Shown here: positions 51,608-63,111 of the stretch, one piece after another
Position numbering within the stretch: the stretch's first letter is position 1
Layout of the letters: the number at the start of each line of letters is the position of its first letter
Assembly (NCBI GenBank): GCA_013400115.1
Contig: VXBP01002815.1
Coordinates: 1,054,001 to 1,118,000 of the forward strand
Length of the DNA stretch: 64,000 nt
Direction of reading: 5' to 3'
From: Rhinopomastus cyanomelas
Lineage: Eukaryota > Chordata > Aves > Bucerotiformes > Rhinopomastidae
Position numbers and translations under genes: made by a program
Notes under the pieces: model-generated
Database searches by the model: none
What the model saw: the letters and a program-made list of their open reading frames with translations, nothing else
Told to the model about the DNA's origin: nothing

Positions 51608-51776
51608 AGAGCACAGGAAGGGGCTGCCCAGGATGGGTTGTGGAGTCTCCTTCTCTGGAGATATTTAAAACCCACCTGGGCGTGTTCCTGTGCAACTGGA
51701 TCTAGGTGATCCTGCTGTGGTGGGGGTGTTGGACTGGATGATCATTCGAGGTCCCTGATGTTCCGTGATTCTGTGA
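51608..51776 (+). repeat. CR1 LINE 3' end, plus strand
   Basis: Sense-strand terminus beginning GAGCACAGGAAGGGGCTGCC, with GTTGTGGAGTCTCCTTCTCT and GGATCTAGGTGATCCTGCTG, ending in CCGTGATTCTGTGA. It is back to back with the minus-strand tail at 51524-51590, so the two 5' sides nearly touch. Confidence 0.92.
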
Positions 51777-52323
51777 AGCAGGTAATACATCTTAACACAG
51801 TTTGGGTGGCAGTGACAGTGACAAACACATGAACTGTGTGTTTTTGCGAGGTGTTTTTCCCTAAACTCTTTTTCCCATCAAAATTCTTCATTTACCCTGA
51901 GACTACTCCTGCTGTGATAATAATTTCTATCCAAGATTACTCTTCTGGTTTCAGCCTGAGAAATAAATTAATAAATCCTTCTATAGATTTAATCCTCACA
52001 TAGAAGTGGGGGAAATAAAAAGCCAGTGGGGCTGTTTGCTGTGTGCTACAGTAGAAAATGATGAAACTCTCGTATTTATAAACTGTAAACATGGACAAAA
52101 GCTTGTCTGAGTGAGCACTTATTTATAAGTGCCAAGGACTGGGGTGATCGAGGTCTTGCGAGTTCTGCCTCTAAAGATAAATCTTTTGAATATAACAGTG
52201 CAAGCCCAAAGTACTGAGTTGTGATGTCTCCTGTTTTATGATGGCCATATTGAGAAGGAAGGAGCTAAATAACACTGTGCTTTCTTAACTAGCTGACAAA
52301 CCCATGTCCTCTTTGTCTTTCAG
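51777..52323 (+). other. End of the intron before the first visible SDK1 exon
   Basis: Intronic sequence leading to the splice acceptor. The last 15 bases form the pyrimidine tract CTCTTTGTCTTTCAG. A candidate branch-point word CTAGCTGACAAA lies about 30 bases upstream. Confidence 0.6.
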
Positions 52324-52483
52324 ATGACGTTGCACCATACTTCAAGACTGAACCAGGCTTGCCCCAGATACACTTGGAAGGAAATCGACTTGTACTTACG
52401 TGCCTTGCTGAAGGCAGCTGGCCCTTGGAATTCAAGTGGTTGCACAACGACAGCGAAATAACTGCTTACTCCAGTGAATATAA
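52324..52483 (+). CDS. SDK1: Sidekick-1 exon, N-terminal half of Ig domain 1
   Basis: Internal coding exon of 160 bases. The acceptor is a pyrimidine-rich tract ending in TCTTTCAG, and the donor is GTAAAT directly after 52483. Two bases complete a split Asp codon; 52 whole codons follow, then two bases (AA) of a split Lys codon. The product starts DDVAPYFKTEP and includes LEGNRLVLTCLAEGSWPLEF, which carries the B-strand Cys and leads to the core Trp (KWLH) of an Ig fold. Sidekicks are large single-pass adhesion proteins (six Ig, thirteen FnIII domains, PDZ-binding tail) that mediate homophilic synaptic matching, shown in chick retina; Ig1-2 govern specificity. The words GLPQIHL and TAYSSEYK fit my memory of SDK1 better than SDK2; this paralogue choice was not checked by alignment. 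The signal-peptide exon must lie upstream, since the reading frame enters in mid-codon. Confidence 0.9.
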
Positions 52484-53271
52484 GTAAATAAAGCCATATA
52501 ATAGCTTTCTCTTCCTGTAATTGTGAAACAAAACCCTAACCAAACACCATCACCCCACCTCTTCCAAAATCCCCAATTCCTCAAAACGTCTTTATCGACA
52601 CTAAATTTTTTATCCTGAAAGAATATTGGGTTTTGTCAGCAAATAAGATCCTTATGAGAGACTCTCCTTCACTAAAAATAGTATTTCACTCTTCAGAACT
52701 AGGGTCCTAGCATAGAACTTGTTAGTACCTGCCCTTTTTGGTGGAGAGGTAGCTTTACATGTGTTTGTAATAAAGAGCAGGTAAATTCCTCAGCTAAATG
52801 TTGGAGATGCTGAACTGAGCTACTTACCCTTGAAGAAAACTGAGCTCAATAGGACTATTCTTTGCAGTAAGATCTAGATGAGTGGTCTGTCTCAAATTCC
52901 ACGCGAAACCTTCCGTTTCCCTTCGGGGAACGTGAAAATTCACCTTGTATCTTAACCAACTGGGTTTCTATCGTTATGCACGTTGTTCCCAGGACCTTCC
53001 TGACTCCCTCCCCATTTCACAAGACCTCTCAGCAAGCAAGAGAAAAACCATACTGTGGCTAGTCAGAGCTATGTCTTTGCTGATAGGCAGCAGATGGCTG
53101 GCCAAGCATCCGCGTGTAGAGCAGCCAAGTTCCGTCTGCTTTTCTGTAACGGGAGCGTTAATGGGGTCTCTCCTGTGTGACTGGCTTAATATTAATGTGA
53201 CTTAGAACAGTTCCTTTCCAATTCTATTGAAACTGCCTAATGCATGCAGAAGTTGGAAGGGGTGGGTTTGT

Positions 53272-53336
53272 GATCATAGAATCATAGAATCATTAGGGAC
53301 TGGGAAGGGACCTCGAAAGATCATCTGGTCCAATCC
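53272..53336 (-). repeat. CR1 LINE 3' tail
   Basis: Short minus-strand terminus with GATCATAGAATCATAGAATC, ATTAGGGACTGGGAAGGGAC and GAAAGATCATCTGGTCC. Confidence 0.9.
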
Positions 53337-55690
53337 AAGATAGATGGAGCCCCTGTACCTTTAGCAAGCCAGGCTAAATGCTGCACCTTTTCCATTACAT
53401 TGCTTGAAGTTGGGAGAAGTTGTGACCCATCAGTACAGGCAGAAATTACAATTCAGGCTTTATATCATCATCTGCCTTTTTGCACTGTATTGTTATACAA
53501 GATAGTCCATAATGACTTTTCTCAAAGACTGAAGAAACTGTAACCTGAGTTCTCGTTTTGATACCATTTCCACTTGTGGTATAAGAATTAAAAAGGTCCC
53601 CTAAATAATATTTAAAGTCTTTCTGAGATCAGTTAGTCCATAAAGTATTTCGCACTTGTGTTTCCAACCAAATATATGTTGAATTCTCTGTGAGCTTTCC
53701 CAGAAATTGGAGGGTTTTGATTTAGATGAGGCTACTTAGTCCTGCTATTTTCAAGCCTAGAGATACCTCTAAAAGAGCCATAAACACATATTGAAGATAT
53801 TTGAGAACAGACAAAAAACACCTCTAATAGCACATTTAATCACAGAAGGTTTAAGCATCACTTTGTGTAAATGCCATCTGTTTTGATGAACAGCAGCAGA
53901 GCCTGTTGCTTTTCCTTAGTAGAAGGAGATGACAGCAGCTCTTAAGTGTGTGAAGTGCTGAGAAAGTAGTTGAAGAGATGGCTTGAGAAGTCAAAACACG
54001 TGAGCATGGAATCCAAAAGCAAAGGCTAGAATTCAGGCTTCGCAGAGGTGCTAGTTACTGAGAGACCTCACGGTACGAGAAGAACCCTGAATGAGAACAT
54101 GTGACATTTTGAAGGTCAGAAGGCCATGGTATTTCTTTAAGAAGTGCACATAGTCATCCAGAATTATAACTTTCCTAGTTACTGTGATACTGGTTAGAAC
54201 TGGTGTTTGGAAACACCTTTCCCCAGCTGTAGGTACACACGGCTGTGTACGGGACGTTGTTTCTCGCCACTGGACTTAGTCTAGCGAGCATTAGGTCACT
54301 GTGCAGGCAGTACTCCCTAATTTCTCATCTTCTAATATTGTTCTTATTTCTAATTAAAACATCTGCTGCAGAAGTCATTAAGAAGGGAGGGAAGCAGTGA
54401 TTTATAAAAATTAAAACCACTGATTAGAAAATATTAATTTAGAAGCTGCAGCCTCCCCGCTACCACACGACAGCCAGAGATAAACCTAACAGGATTTTGA
54501 TTCTACAGAAATGCAAAGCTTTCAGCTCCCCAAAAGGATCATGTGGCACAGGTGCTCTAGGATGAGAGAAAGCAAGGCAAAGATATGCTTAGACGTAGAA
54601 ATCACCCTTGCAAAATGCGAACTCTGACCCCATAATAGTTTGCTCTGCAGTCCTCTTGGGTAAACACTCTGTTTAAATGCATGAATCCTTCCCATGTAAG
54701 TGACTTCTGCTGCAATTGCCATCATCAATCAAAGATTTTTTGGTAATTGATATTACCTAGTGTGACTCATTTAAAGTCATGTCTATATTTTAGCCCCCTG
54801 AAACTATTCAAAGCTTATTATAGCACACCGAGTGAGCGAGGAACTAATTGGAGTCCTTGCATTTTGACATCGCTGACCCCGAGTGAGCAGCTTCTCTTTG
54901 TGTAACGATGCTGATTATGTGCACAGCCGGGCTGTTGTAGTGCTTGTGCATACAGGGGTTTGGATTAAGAACTTACAAAACAGCTCTATCACTTCTTTGT
55001 GATCTGAGACTCATGTACTCAAAACGAGTCAATATTGCTGACAGCAGAGCCACTTTGGGTTACGTCCGTACGTTAAAAGTCTTTAAAGTTCAGGCAATGG
55101 CTTTAATTTCTGCTGTTGTTTTCTTTATTTGGAATTCAGTGCTGGGTCAGATGTGTCTTCCATATTTGCTTTTGTGGCCTGAAGATATTTAATTTAACTT
55201 TATTCATTTAACTTTAACAAGCTTTAATTGAATTATTTATTTAACCTTAACAAACATGTCTACGTAGCAGCGTGCTTCCCTCCCAAACCATGTTAAAGTG
55301 TCTGATTATTACATTTGTGTGTTTAACACTGGAGATACTTTAATTTTATTCTGTATTAAAAGTTAGATCAGCTGGTGCTTAAGTCCCTCACTAAAACGTT
55401 TGGACAGATAAGTTATGTGACTAATAAAATACATTTAGTTTTCATTCTGTCCTCACAATTATGGCAATTAAAACCCTGTGGCCTTCAGTTTTAACCCTTG
55501 GAGTGTCCAAAATGAAAATGAGGATGTACATTCAAAATCCAGACGAAACCTAAGCATTAACTGACATTTCTCCTTAGGTGTTTGATAGCATTTCATCTTT
55601 TAACTCATTGAAAATGTGGTGATGGAGCGTTGTTATGGTCCTGAAGATTTACCTTGAAGCTTTCCCTTGTGCTTGCTGCTTTACATCTTT

Positions 55691-55760
55691 TCACAGAATC
55701 ATTAGGGATTGGAAGGGACCTTGAAAGATCATCTAGTCCAATCCCCCAGCAACAGCAGGA
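55691..55760 (-). repeat. CR1 LINE 3' tail
   Basis: Short minus-strand terminus: TCACAGAATCATTAGGGATT, GGAAGGGACCTTGAAAGATC and CCAATCCCCCAGCAACAGC. Confidence 0.9.
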
Positions 55761-56661
55761 CTTTTACAGAAAGTTTCTAAACAGCTGGTTTCTGGTTGAC
55801 TCTGCCATTCAAAAGAGAGAAATTGATCTGACCTTCTACTTTCTACTATTTTTTAATGATTCTAATTTTGCTTTCCCTGCACCTCATTACCCAGCAGGTC
55901 CACTGAGAAGTCAACTGCTCAGTAGGTTCGGGCTGTCTTGGAATTTCCCATGTAGAAAGGATTTTCACTGTAAACTTTTAAAAGATTTTCTTTTCTTCAG
56001 GCAACACAACAAAAATGTTTCCTGCTGAAACATTAATAAGTCAGAAAGGAAAACCAAACTAGGACACTTCTGATCTAATTGATTTGTTTTGTTCTGGTGG
56101 CAGAAAAACTCACTGTGCATTGCTGTTTGAGCGCCGACGAATACCAAACAAGAAACCTTTAATTTTGGCTCTACTTAGCAGTCAAGTGCAGGAGTAAATG
56201 CCAGCCACGTAGATACTAAATCTCTGAGAGCAAGAAAAACTTTTAAAGCCATAAACTATTTGGTAAAACGAACGGCAGAAATGAATCGTCGATATTTATG
56301 TGTTGGAATCATCTTTTTTTTTTGGTAATGATATTTTGCAATAGTCATCTGCCTGGCAGAGGAGGAAATTATTCTGTAGGAGCTAGGGAAGCTTTATGTC
56401 CTATTGATTTCTATCCTATGCCTTGTGCTTTCACCTATTTGATCGCTCTGTTTGCTATGACATACTCATCAGGCAAGAGGCAACATGGCTAATTCATTGT
56501 TATTTACTCGCTCGGAGTTTACTTCTCCCAAACAGAGACACTGGCTTGAATTTTCCTTATCTTCCCAGTATAGACTGTCATAATCACTGGAGAAAAATTG
56601 CTGTTTGGAGATCAGAAGGAGTGCACACAGCAGACAAACACCACCACTGCCTACAACTCCT

Positions 56662-57135
56662 ATCACAGAATCACAGAACATTAGGGATTGGGAGGGACCT
56701 TGATAGATCATCTAGTCCAATCCTCCTGCCAGAGTAGGATCCCCTAGATCCAGTCACACAGGAACACATCCAGGCAGGTTTTAAACGTTTTCAGAGAAGG
56801 AGACTCCACAACCTCCCTGGGCAGCCCCTTCCAGTGCTTTGTCTCCCTCACTTGGAAGAAGTTGCTTCTCATATTGATGTGGAACCTCCTCTGTTCCAGC
56901 TCACACCCATTGCCCCTCGTCCTATCACTAGATGTCACTGAGCAGATCCTGGCTCCATCCTCCTGACACCCACCCTTCACATATTTATCAACATTAATGA
57001 GGTCATCCCTCAGCCTCCTTTTTTCCAAGCTCAAGAGTCCCAGCTCCCATAGCCTTTCCTCATCAGGGAGGTGTCCTACTCCCTTCATCATCTTCATGGT
57101 TCTGTGCTGGACTCTCTCCAGCAGTTCTATCATTA
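56662..57135 (-). repeat. CR1 LINE 3' fragment
   Basis: Minus-strand CR1 with tail ATCACAGAATCACAGAACAT and a 137-codon frame at 56744-57157. The frame carries ELLERVQHRTMKMMKGVGHL, ERLWELGLLSLEKRRLRDDL and KGLPREVVESPSL. 5' truncated at about 57135. Its tail and coding words are close to those of the copy at 44164. Confidence 0.93.
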
Positions 57136-57841
57136 TGAATCCAGGATCAGGAATCACAGGCTATTGCTGGGATTTGTCCATGGTGTTGAGCTGTGTTTTA
57201 ATTCACATTATTTGCTTGTCTAACCTAACAGCCATCATCTATTTGACTGTAATTGTAATGCAGTGATTATAGTCTTCATTTATCACTTAAACTAGATTTC
57301 TTCTACCTCCTTTTTCTTTATGATGTCTGACTCTGCTCAGATATTAAGCTCTGTGTGTGAGGGTGTGTAGAATATGTGAGTATCAGAAAAGATGGGGTTT
57401 TTTTAGTGAAATTAAATTTTGAAGATGAAAATTCAGCAGTTTTATTTTTCCTTATCTTTTCACAAAGACTTTTCATTAATCCCCCCATAATGTCTCCAGA
57501 AGGTGGCTGGGGGAATATGTGCTTTGATTAACGTCTGTTTAATGCAGGATTATCTATATTATTCATGTGTTTTATTCACATTGAAATGGTCCCTATCAAC
57601 CCATTTTCATGTTGAGTAATCAGATAGAGTTGAATGAGGAAAGTGAGCGTTGGTGGACTAAGTGACTTTTTAAGCATCCCGAAGGGCAGGACAACTAAAA
57701 CACAGTTCACTGTGTCTTCTCCAGAATTCTTCTGGGTTACAATGGAGTGCTTTGATAATTCTTGCAGATCTTCCTAGTAGCTGTATTTAGATCACACTCT
57801 TCTTGTGCTGTCTCTGCACAAATTACCAGGCATCTTTGCCT

Positions 57842-58020
57842 TATAGAATCATAGAATCACTACGGATTGGAAGGGACCTTGAAAGATCATCCAGTCCAAT
57901 CCCCCTGCCACAGCAGGATCACCTAGACCAAGTCACACAGGAACACATCCAGGTGGGTCTTGAATATCTCCAGTGAAGGAGACTCCACAACCTCCCTGGG
58001 CAGCCTGTTCCAGTGCTCCA
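57842..58020 (-). repeat. CR1 LINE 3' fragment
   Basis: Minus-strand terminus with TATAGAATCATAGAATCACT, ACGGATTGGAAGGGACCTTG and the CCTCCCTGGGCAGCCTGTTC segment. It stops abruptly after CCAGTGCTCC. It lies about 300 bases upstream of the 58327 exon. Confidence 0.92.
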
Positions 58021-58326
58021 GTGCTAAAACTAAGCAAAATGTTTCTGTTTCAATAAAAATTTCTGGGGAATTCATTAGTATTTATCAAATTTAGATCTGA
58101 AGGCTGACAGATGTTTTATGGATTTCAAGTATTTTTCTTCTGCACAGTACAGACCACGCTGTAGCCAAAGAGCAGAGATTACTTAAGGCTGTTTTTAAAA
58201 GAAATACAATAAACATTTGAGATGATGTAAAAATTATTAGGCTATAAAAAAGCAAAGCCACATAAAGTTGCATCGATCCACCTTTATAGGAAGCCGTGCG
58301 CTGTAGTGCTGTGTTTTGTCTTACAG

Positions 58327-58433
58327 GTACATCATCCCGGCTCTGCAGAGGTCTGACGCCGGCTTCTATCAGTGCGTCGTGCGGAACAGGATGGGGGCGT
58401 TGCTGCAGAGACGATCCAACGTTCAAGTGGCAT
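58327..58433 (+). CDS. SDK1: Sidekick-1 exon, C-terminal half of Ig domain 1
   Basis: Internal coding exon of 107 bases. The acceptor is TGTTTTGTCTTACAG and the donor is GTAGGT. The first base completes the Lys codon left by the exon at 52324; 35 codons follow and one base (T) is carried forward. The peptide reads YIIPALQRSDAGFYQCVVRN, followed by RMGALLQRRSNVQVA. The D-x-G-x-Y-x-C motif gives the F-strand Cys that pairs with the Cys in the preceding exon, so the two exons together make one complete Ig domain. The phase match with both neighbours and the conserved RNRMGALLQR word support the call strongly. An open frame continues past the donor to 58519, but that extension is intronic. The exon is richer in G+C and CpG than the flanking intron. 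Confidence 0.92.
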
Positions 58434-61400
58434 GTAGGTTTGGACGGAAATTCCTCTGCGACTCATTAGCTAACCGATGCTTTTTTGATGGTAAAACCCA
58501 ACCCACCACTAACACTTGATAGTCTGAGGAGTTGCTAGAGATAATATTTAGTGCATTTATAGCTATTGCTTCACAAGACGTTTCACACTTGGCTTATCTT
58601 CTGGGAAGCGGTTCAAAGCAGTTGAACGTTAGGACTTCAGAGCAAGGTTTAAGCAGTTGGAAGGTATCAAAATGAAATCAGTCGCAGGCAGCACGAGAAA
58701 ACTCTCACACCTTTCCCCGAATGCAGAGGGATTAAGAAAGGCCACACAGCACAAACCAAACTGTACGATAAACAAAAGGCCCAGAGGAGAGCAGAGGACA
58801 TCTGAAAGAAAATCATGCAGTGGAGACAGCTCCACAAAGATTTCAGGTCTTAATCCTGGTGTGATACAAACTCAGCAGTTGTTTCACAATGAAAACCTCC
58901 CTAGAAAACTCAAACAGCCTGTTCCCAACAACTTTCTGAGCCAAACCCTTGAACCAGACCCTGATTCAACATCCAGTTTCCCTTTGGAGAAGTTGCTTTG
59001 GTTTTCCAAGGAGCTAGTGTTCGTTAGCACGACAAAAGAAATCATCACATATTCTAATCTGATTGGTTTTTTTGGTTAATATATAGAAAATATAATCCAA
59101 ACTTTGGAAACAATCATCAAATTAGGGTTTTTTCTTTCCATGTGGAAATATCATTAAAAAAATTAACATGAAAGATTTGTATTCTGTGTGTGAGCTGTCT
59201 GATACCTGGATCAAATTCTTCCTCCTCATGACTGACTCTTTCAATGACTGAAAATCCAGTAGCAGCAAATGCCACTTGATAAGTGGAATTAGATAAATGG
59301 AATTATTTATTAAAAATCTAGTTTCAAGGAACTTGTTGAAGTCAATCACTGTGTCATAGAGGAAATGACATGGAGTTTCCAGTGTTTGAGAACCAAGCCA
59401 GTTGCTAATGATACCGTTTCAGTTTCGGTCTCCTGCTCATCAGTGTAATGCACGGCAGTGAATTCTGCTGCTCCACTGGGAACGTCAGCAATTTGGAGTT
59501 TGATCTCTCAGTATTGTCTTGGAGTTGCAGGGAGACAGTATAAAAATAAACTGCTACTAAAACAGGATTTTCCTTCCTGCCTTCTACCAACGCTTATGCC
59601 CCTGCTGGGTAGACCTCTCAGTGACCTCCTTGCAAGTACTTCCTGAATGTTCTTCTTCTGATTTAGGGAATTCTGGCAGGTCCCACAGGATCTAGTGAAA
59701 GCTGAGGCAACTGAACATAACTACAAGTTGGGTGGGGAGCCTCCAACAAGGTTAGAAGGGGAAGGTGGATCAGGGGAAGGTGAGGGTGAGATAGAAGGGA
59801 CCTTGCAGTGAGCAATTAGATGAGCCTGGATGCCTCTGGAGTGGCCTCTACAGGTGTGGTTTCAGGGGACAAAGGCTTTGGTGGCAGCACCGGAGAAAAA
59901 TGGGCCCATTGTCTCCTCCATCCCACTAATTGTTCCCACTCTTGCATGGCAGTGTAGCACATCACTCTTTTAGGCTCAGCAGGAAAACTTGTTTGTGCAG
60001 CTGTGGAGTGTGAAACTTCTCCAAAATCTGAAAACCCAACAATGACTTTGCAGGGTTTATTCCTCCTTCCCGTCCGACCCCCTGCACAGCTGTACAGGCA
60101 GTTGTACCGGCATGGCAGAGAGAGCAGCTCCTGAGAAAGTCCATGTGGGAACAGTAGTGAGGAGGAGGGACAGCAATGCTTTACCTTGATGCTCCTGCTA
60201 AAGAGTTCTGGGTCCTGAAGAGACAGTTTTATTCCCCTAAGATCGAGAGAAAGATTTGCAGTGAAAAGTTTTGTTTCTGCAGGCTTTTCCATGGGTGGTT
60301 TTTCATGAGAGGAAGAAGTACAACCGCTTACTTTGCTTCGGCTTCAGTTTCTTGCCCTATTTAATTTGTGTTTCTGCACTGCTGAACAAGGCCAGAAAGA
60401 AGACCTCTATAAATTGAACAGTATTTATTTGTTTTCACTGATAAAGACATTAAGACAAAGCAAAACAAATCTTACATGACTTGGGAGAACTTGAGTCTTA
60501 AACCTATGCCAACACACATGGCTTCTGTAGGGAATCCCATTAGTCAGACTTCATTGCTGCAGGTGCAAGTGTTGTACAAGGTTCTTTCTCCTCTAACCAG
60601 AAGAGCTACTGGTATCATGTCTCTGCTCTTTGTTCTGTAACATTTCCAATCCAAATGTAAGGATTGAAGCTGTGTGGATATAATGAAGTACCTGCTACTT
60701 TACTAGATTTTGCTTTTTGATAATTCTTGAAAACACATCAGAAAACAAGATGCCAAGAGGTTATTGAAAAGTCATCTTATCCGGGCAACAAAAGTTACAG
60801 GGAGCTGTGCATTAGACCTTTAACCGAGAAGGATCCACAAATAAACCGTTTTAACCACCAGATAGAGGATGATTCCAAATACACTTGAACCCAAGATCTC
60901 GACTGGAAAATGGAAAGGCACAATTATAATTTGTTCTGAGACAGTTCTAAGGTATTTCCCGTGTCCTAGATCTCTGAAGTAGCAGGGAAGTTGTTAAATA
61001 ATTTAAAAAATACTCTCAACACATGCTAACATATCACTGAACTGAATGGGAACAGATATTTGTGAGAAAACTGCTGAGTAAATCTTAATTACAGAATAGG
61101 CTTAAAAACTCTTGGATTGTGAAGTCTCAATTAATCATATGACAGTGAAGTTAATTAGATCCACCTACGCGGTTTGAAACTTCTTTTCAAGTGCATGATC
61201 TGATTACAGTTGTAAGAAATATGGAGCAACAGAGGAAGTACAATGCTGATTATGTCTGAATAAATAACTTGAAAATCACAAAGATGATTAAAGCTCCTTT
61301 AAAATACCATGTGTTTTTAATTTCTGCTCTTGTTCTGTCTCTTCTCATCTCCTGCCATCCACAGACCTGATGGTTGTCTTCTATGTTGCAATGTCCTTTG

Positions 61401-62963
61401 CATCCCTCTCTGCAGCACAGAACTTGAAAAGAACCCTGTGGTCCTTAAAAAAAATAAGGGAAAAAGGAATTAAGTGTCAGAAGCCAGTTCTGTGTGTGTG
61501 TTAGTTTCTTGGTTTAAAGCAAATTGAAATGCAAGAAGTTCTTTGCAAGGGTAATGAGTAGGAACCTACCGCCCTGTTGATTTTAATGGATAGGAATGTG
61601 ATACAGAAAACAAAAGAGCAGCAGAATTGTTTTGGTTGGAAAAGACCCTTAACATCCCCAAGTCCAACCATTAACTCAGCACTGAGAAATCCAACACTAA
61701 AACCATGTCCCTGAGCAGCATGTCTTCGTGTCCTTTAAATCTGGCCAGGGCTGGGGATTCCACCACTGCCTTGGGCAGCCTATTCCAAAGATTTATAACC
61801 CTTTTGGTGTAGCAAGATTTACTAATGTCCAACCCAGACCTCCCCTGGTGCAATTTGAAGCTCTTTCCTCTTGTCCTATTGTTTAGTCCTTGGGGGAAGA
61901 GACTAACTCCCACCTCACTCCAACACCCTTTCAGGGAGTTGTTGAGAGTGAGGAGGTCTCCTGTGAGCCTCCTTTTCTGAAGGCTAATCAGCCTCAGTTC
62001 CCCATAAGACTTGTGCTCTAGACTCTTCCATCGGGGTCCTTTGTTGTCTTCCTCCGGATGTGCTCCAGCACTGCAATGTCTTCTTGTAGTGAGGAACACG
62101 ATACTCAAGGTGCAGCCTCAGCAGTGCTGAGTCGAGGGGGACAATAATTTGCCCGGTTCTGCTGGCCACACTAGTGCTGATACAAACAGGATAATGTTGA
62201 ACTTCAACAAGAACAGGAAGAAAATGTTCAGAAATAAATTTTAGAAGGACTTCATTAAGTACATGAACCTGTCTGTGAAATAACACCTTCAGAGACAGAG
62301 GTGCTGCAGAGGTTTCCTTCCTACCATTAAAATTTTTGTTAAAAGCTGATCTTTAATACCACTGATGCCTCTGCAAATGTCAAAGAGCTCGATGCACTAC
62401 TAAATTCTAGTGTAGTGCCAGAAGAACTGACAGCTACCAACGTGTCTGTAGCCTTGCTGTTGTGGTGTCCTTTTGGGTATGATTGCATAGCTGGAGAGAT
62501 CTGACTCTGCACTGGTTTAACTACAAGTAGTAGAGCTGCTTATCCATTTGTGAAGTGATGGATAAAGGGTTTAAAAATTGTTAACATAACATACTGTTTG
62601 CTTTCCTTTGCATTGCACAGGATTCTCATTTATATTGTGCAAGGATCTATCTTTAAAAAAAACCCAAAACACCAACACAAACCTCCATTAAAACGTCACT
62701 GCTGTTAAAAAGAAGTTACTGGGGAGGAGCGCCGAGGCCAGGCAGCAGTGCTGACAGTGAGCTTCACGTGTGCACGAGCAGCACGTGACTTAAGCCTTAT
62801 GCCCATCCATAGCTGCATTAATCAAAGCCATCTCATGATCTGTAGTGTTCTGTTGACTATAGTTATGTCAGCGTCTGTTGTAAACCACAGCTATTTCTCT
62901 GTCCAGTGAAAAGGAGTGGGGAGATGAGAACTTCCAAGACTTAGCATCATCTTTCCTTTGCAG
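58434..62963 (+). other. SDK1: SDK1 intron (about 4.5 kb)
   Basis: Intron between Ig1 and Ig2 coding exons. It starts GTAGGT and ends TTTGCAG and interrupts a Tyr codon after its first base. It carries one minus-strand CR1 and two longish open frames (58657-59079 plus, 59816-60292 minus) that I do not accept as genes. The stretches 60300-61630 and 62200-62940 hold nothing recognisable. Confidence 0.88.
61630..62195 (-). repeat. CR1 LINE fragment, older subfamily
   Basis: Minus-strand CR1 with tail GGTTGGAAAAGACCCTTAAC, then AAGTCCAACCATTAACTCAG. Frame 61671-62108 contains LRLISLQKRRLTGDLLTLNN and INLWNRLPKAVVESPALARF; frame 61984-62286 gives the broken part further upstream. Clear divergence and frame breaks make it one of the older copies here. 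Confidence 0.9.
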
Positions 62964-63111
62964 ACATGGGAAACTTCATGGACACAGAGCAGATAAAGAC
63001 AGTGACTCAAGGACAAGCTGCAGTTCTGAACTTCCTGCACATCGCCAGCTATCCAAGACCACAAGTAACATGGTTCAGAGACGGGCACAAGATTATACCC
63101 AACAGCAGAAT
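62964..63111 (+). CDS. SDK1: Sidekick-1 exon, first half of Ig domain 2
   Basis: Internal coding exon of 148 bases. The acceptor is CTTTCCTTTGCAG and the donor is GTAAGT. Two bases complete the Tyr codon begun by the exon at 58327; 48 codons follow and AT is carried forward, most likely into an Ile codon. The peptide begins MGNFMDTEQIKTVTQGQAAV and ends SYPRPQVTWFRDGHKIIPNSR. PRPQVTWFRDG is a typical C-strand with the core Trp. The residue twelve before that Trp, normally the B-strand Cys, is Leu (codon 63035-63037), so this Ig domain cannot form the usual disulfide. As I recall, the same position is also non-Cys in mammalian Sidekicks, so this looks like a family trait and not damage. The MGNFMDT word favours SDK1 over SDK2. 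The rest of Ig2 lies beyond the window. Confidence 0.9.

Larger units (their letters stand above)
52484..58326 (+). other. SDK1: SDK1 intron (about 5.8 kb)
   Basis: Intron between the two exons of Ig domain 1. It starts GTAAAT and ends TTACAG and interrupts the Lys codon after its second base. It carries four minus-strand CR1 pieces and otherwise unique sequence, for example 53337-55690, where no gene or repeat was recognised. Confidence 0.88.

Noticed and set aside
58091..58426. Minus-strand frame across the second SDK1 exon
   Set aside because: It is the antisense shadow of the exon at 58327-58433.
58434..58519. Extension of the second SDK1 exon to the stop at 58519
   Set aside because: The GTAGGT donor after 58433 gives exact phase continuity with the exon at 62964, and the extended text has no Sidekick similarity.
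58657..59079. 140-codon plus-strand frame after the second SDK1 exon
   Set aside because: It lies in the intron, is not in phase with a splice junction and has low-complexity charged text without a known family.
59816..60292. 158-codon minus-strand frame as a gene
   Set aside because: No recognisable domain and no splice or promoter context. Its length is possible by chance in GC-richer intron. Kept only as a low-interest finding.
52324..63111. SDK2 instead of SDK1
   Set aside because: The words GLPQIHL, YSSEYKYIIP and MGNFMDT fit my memory of SDK1 better. This was not verified by alignment, so some doubt remains.
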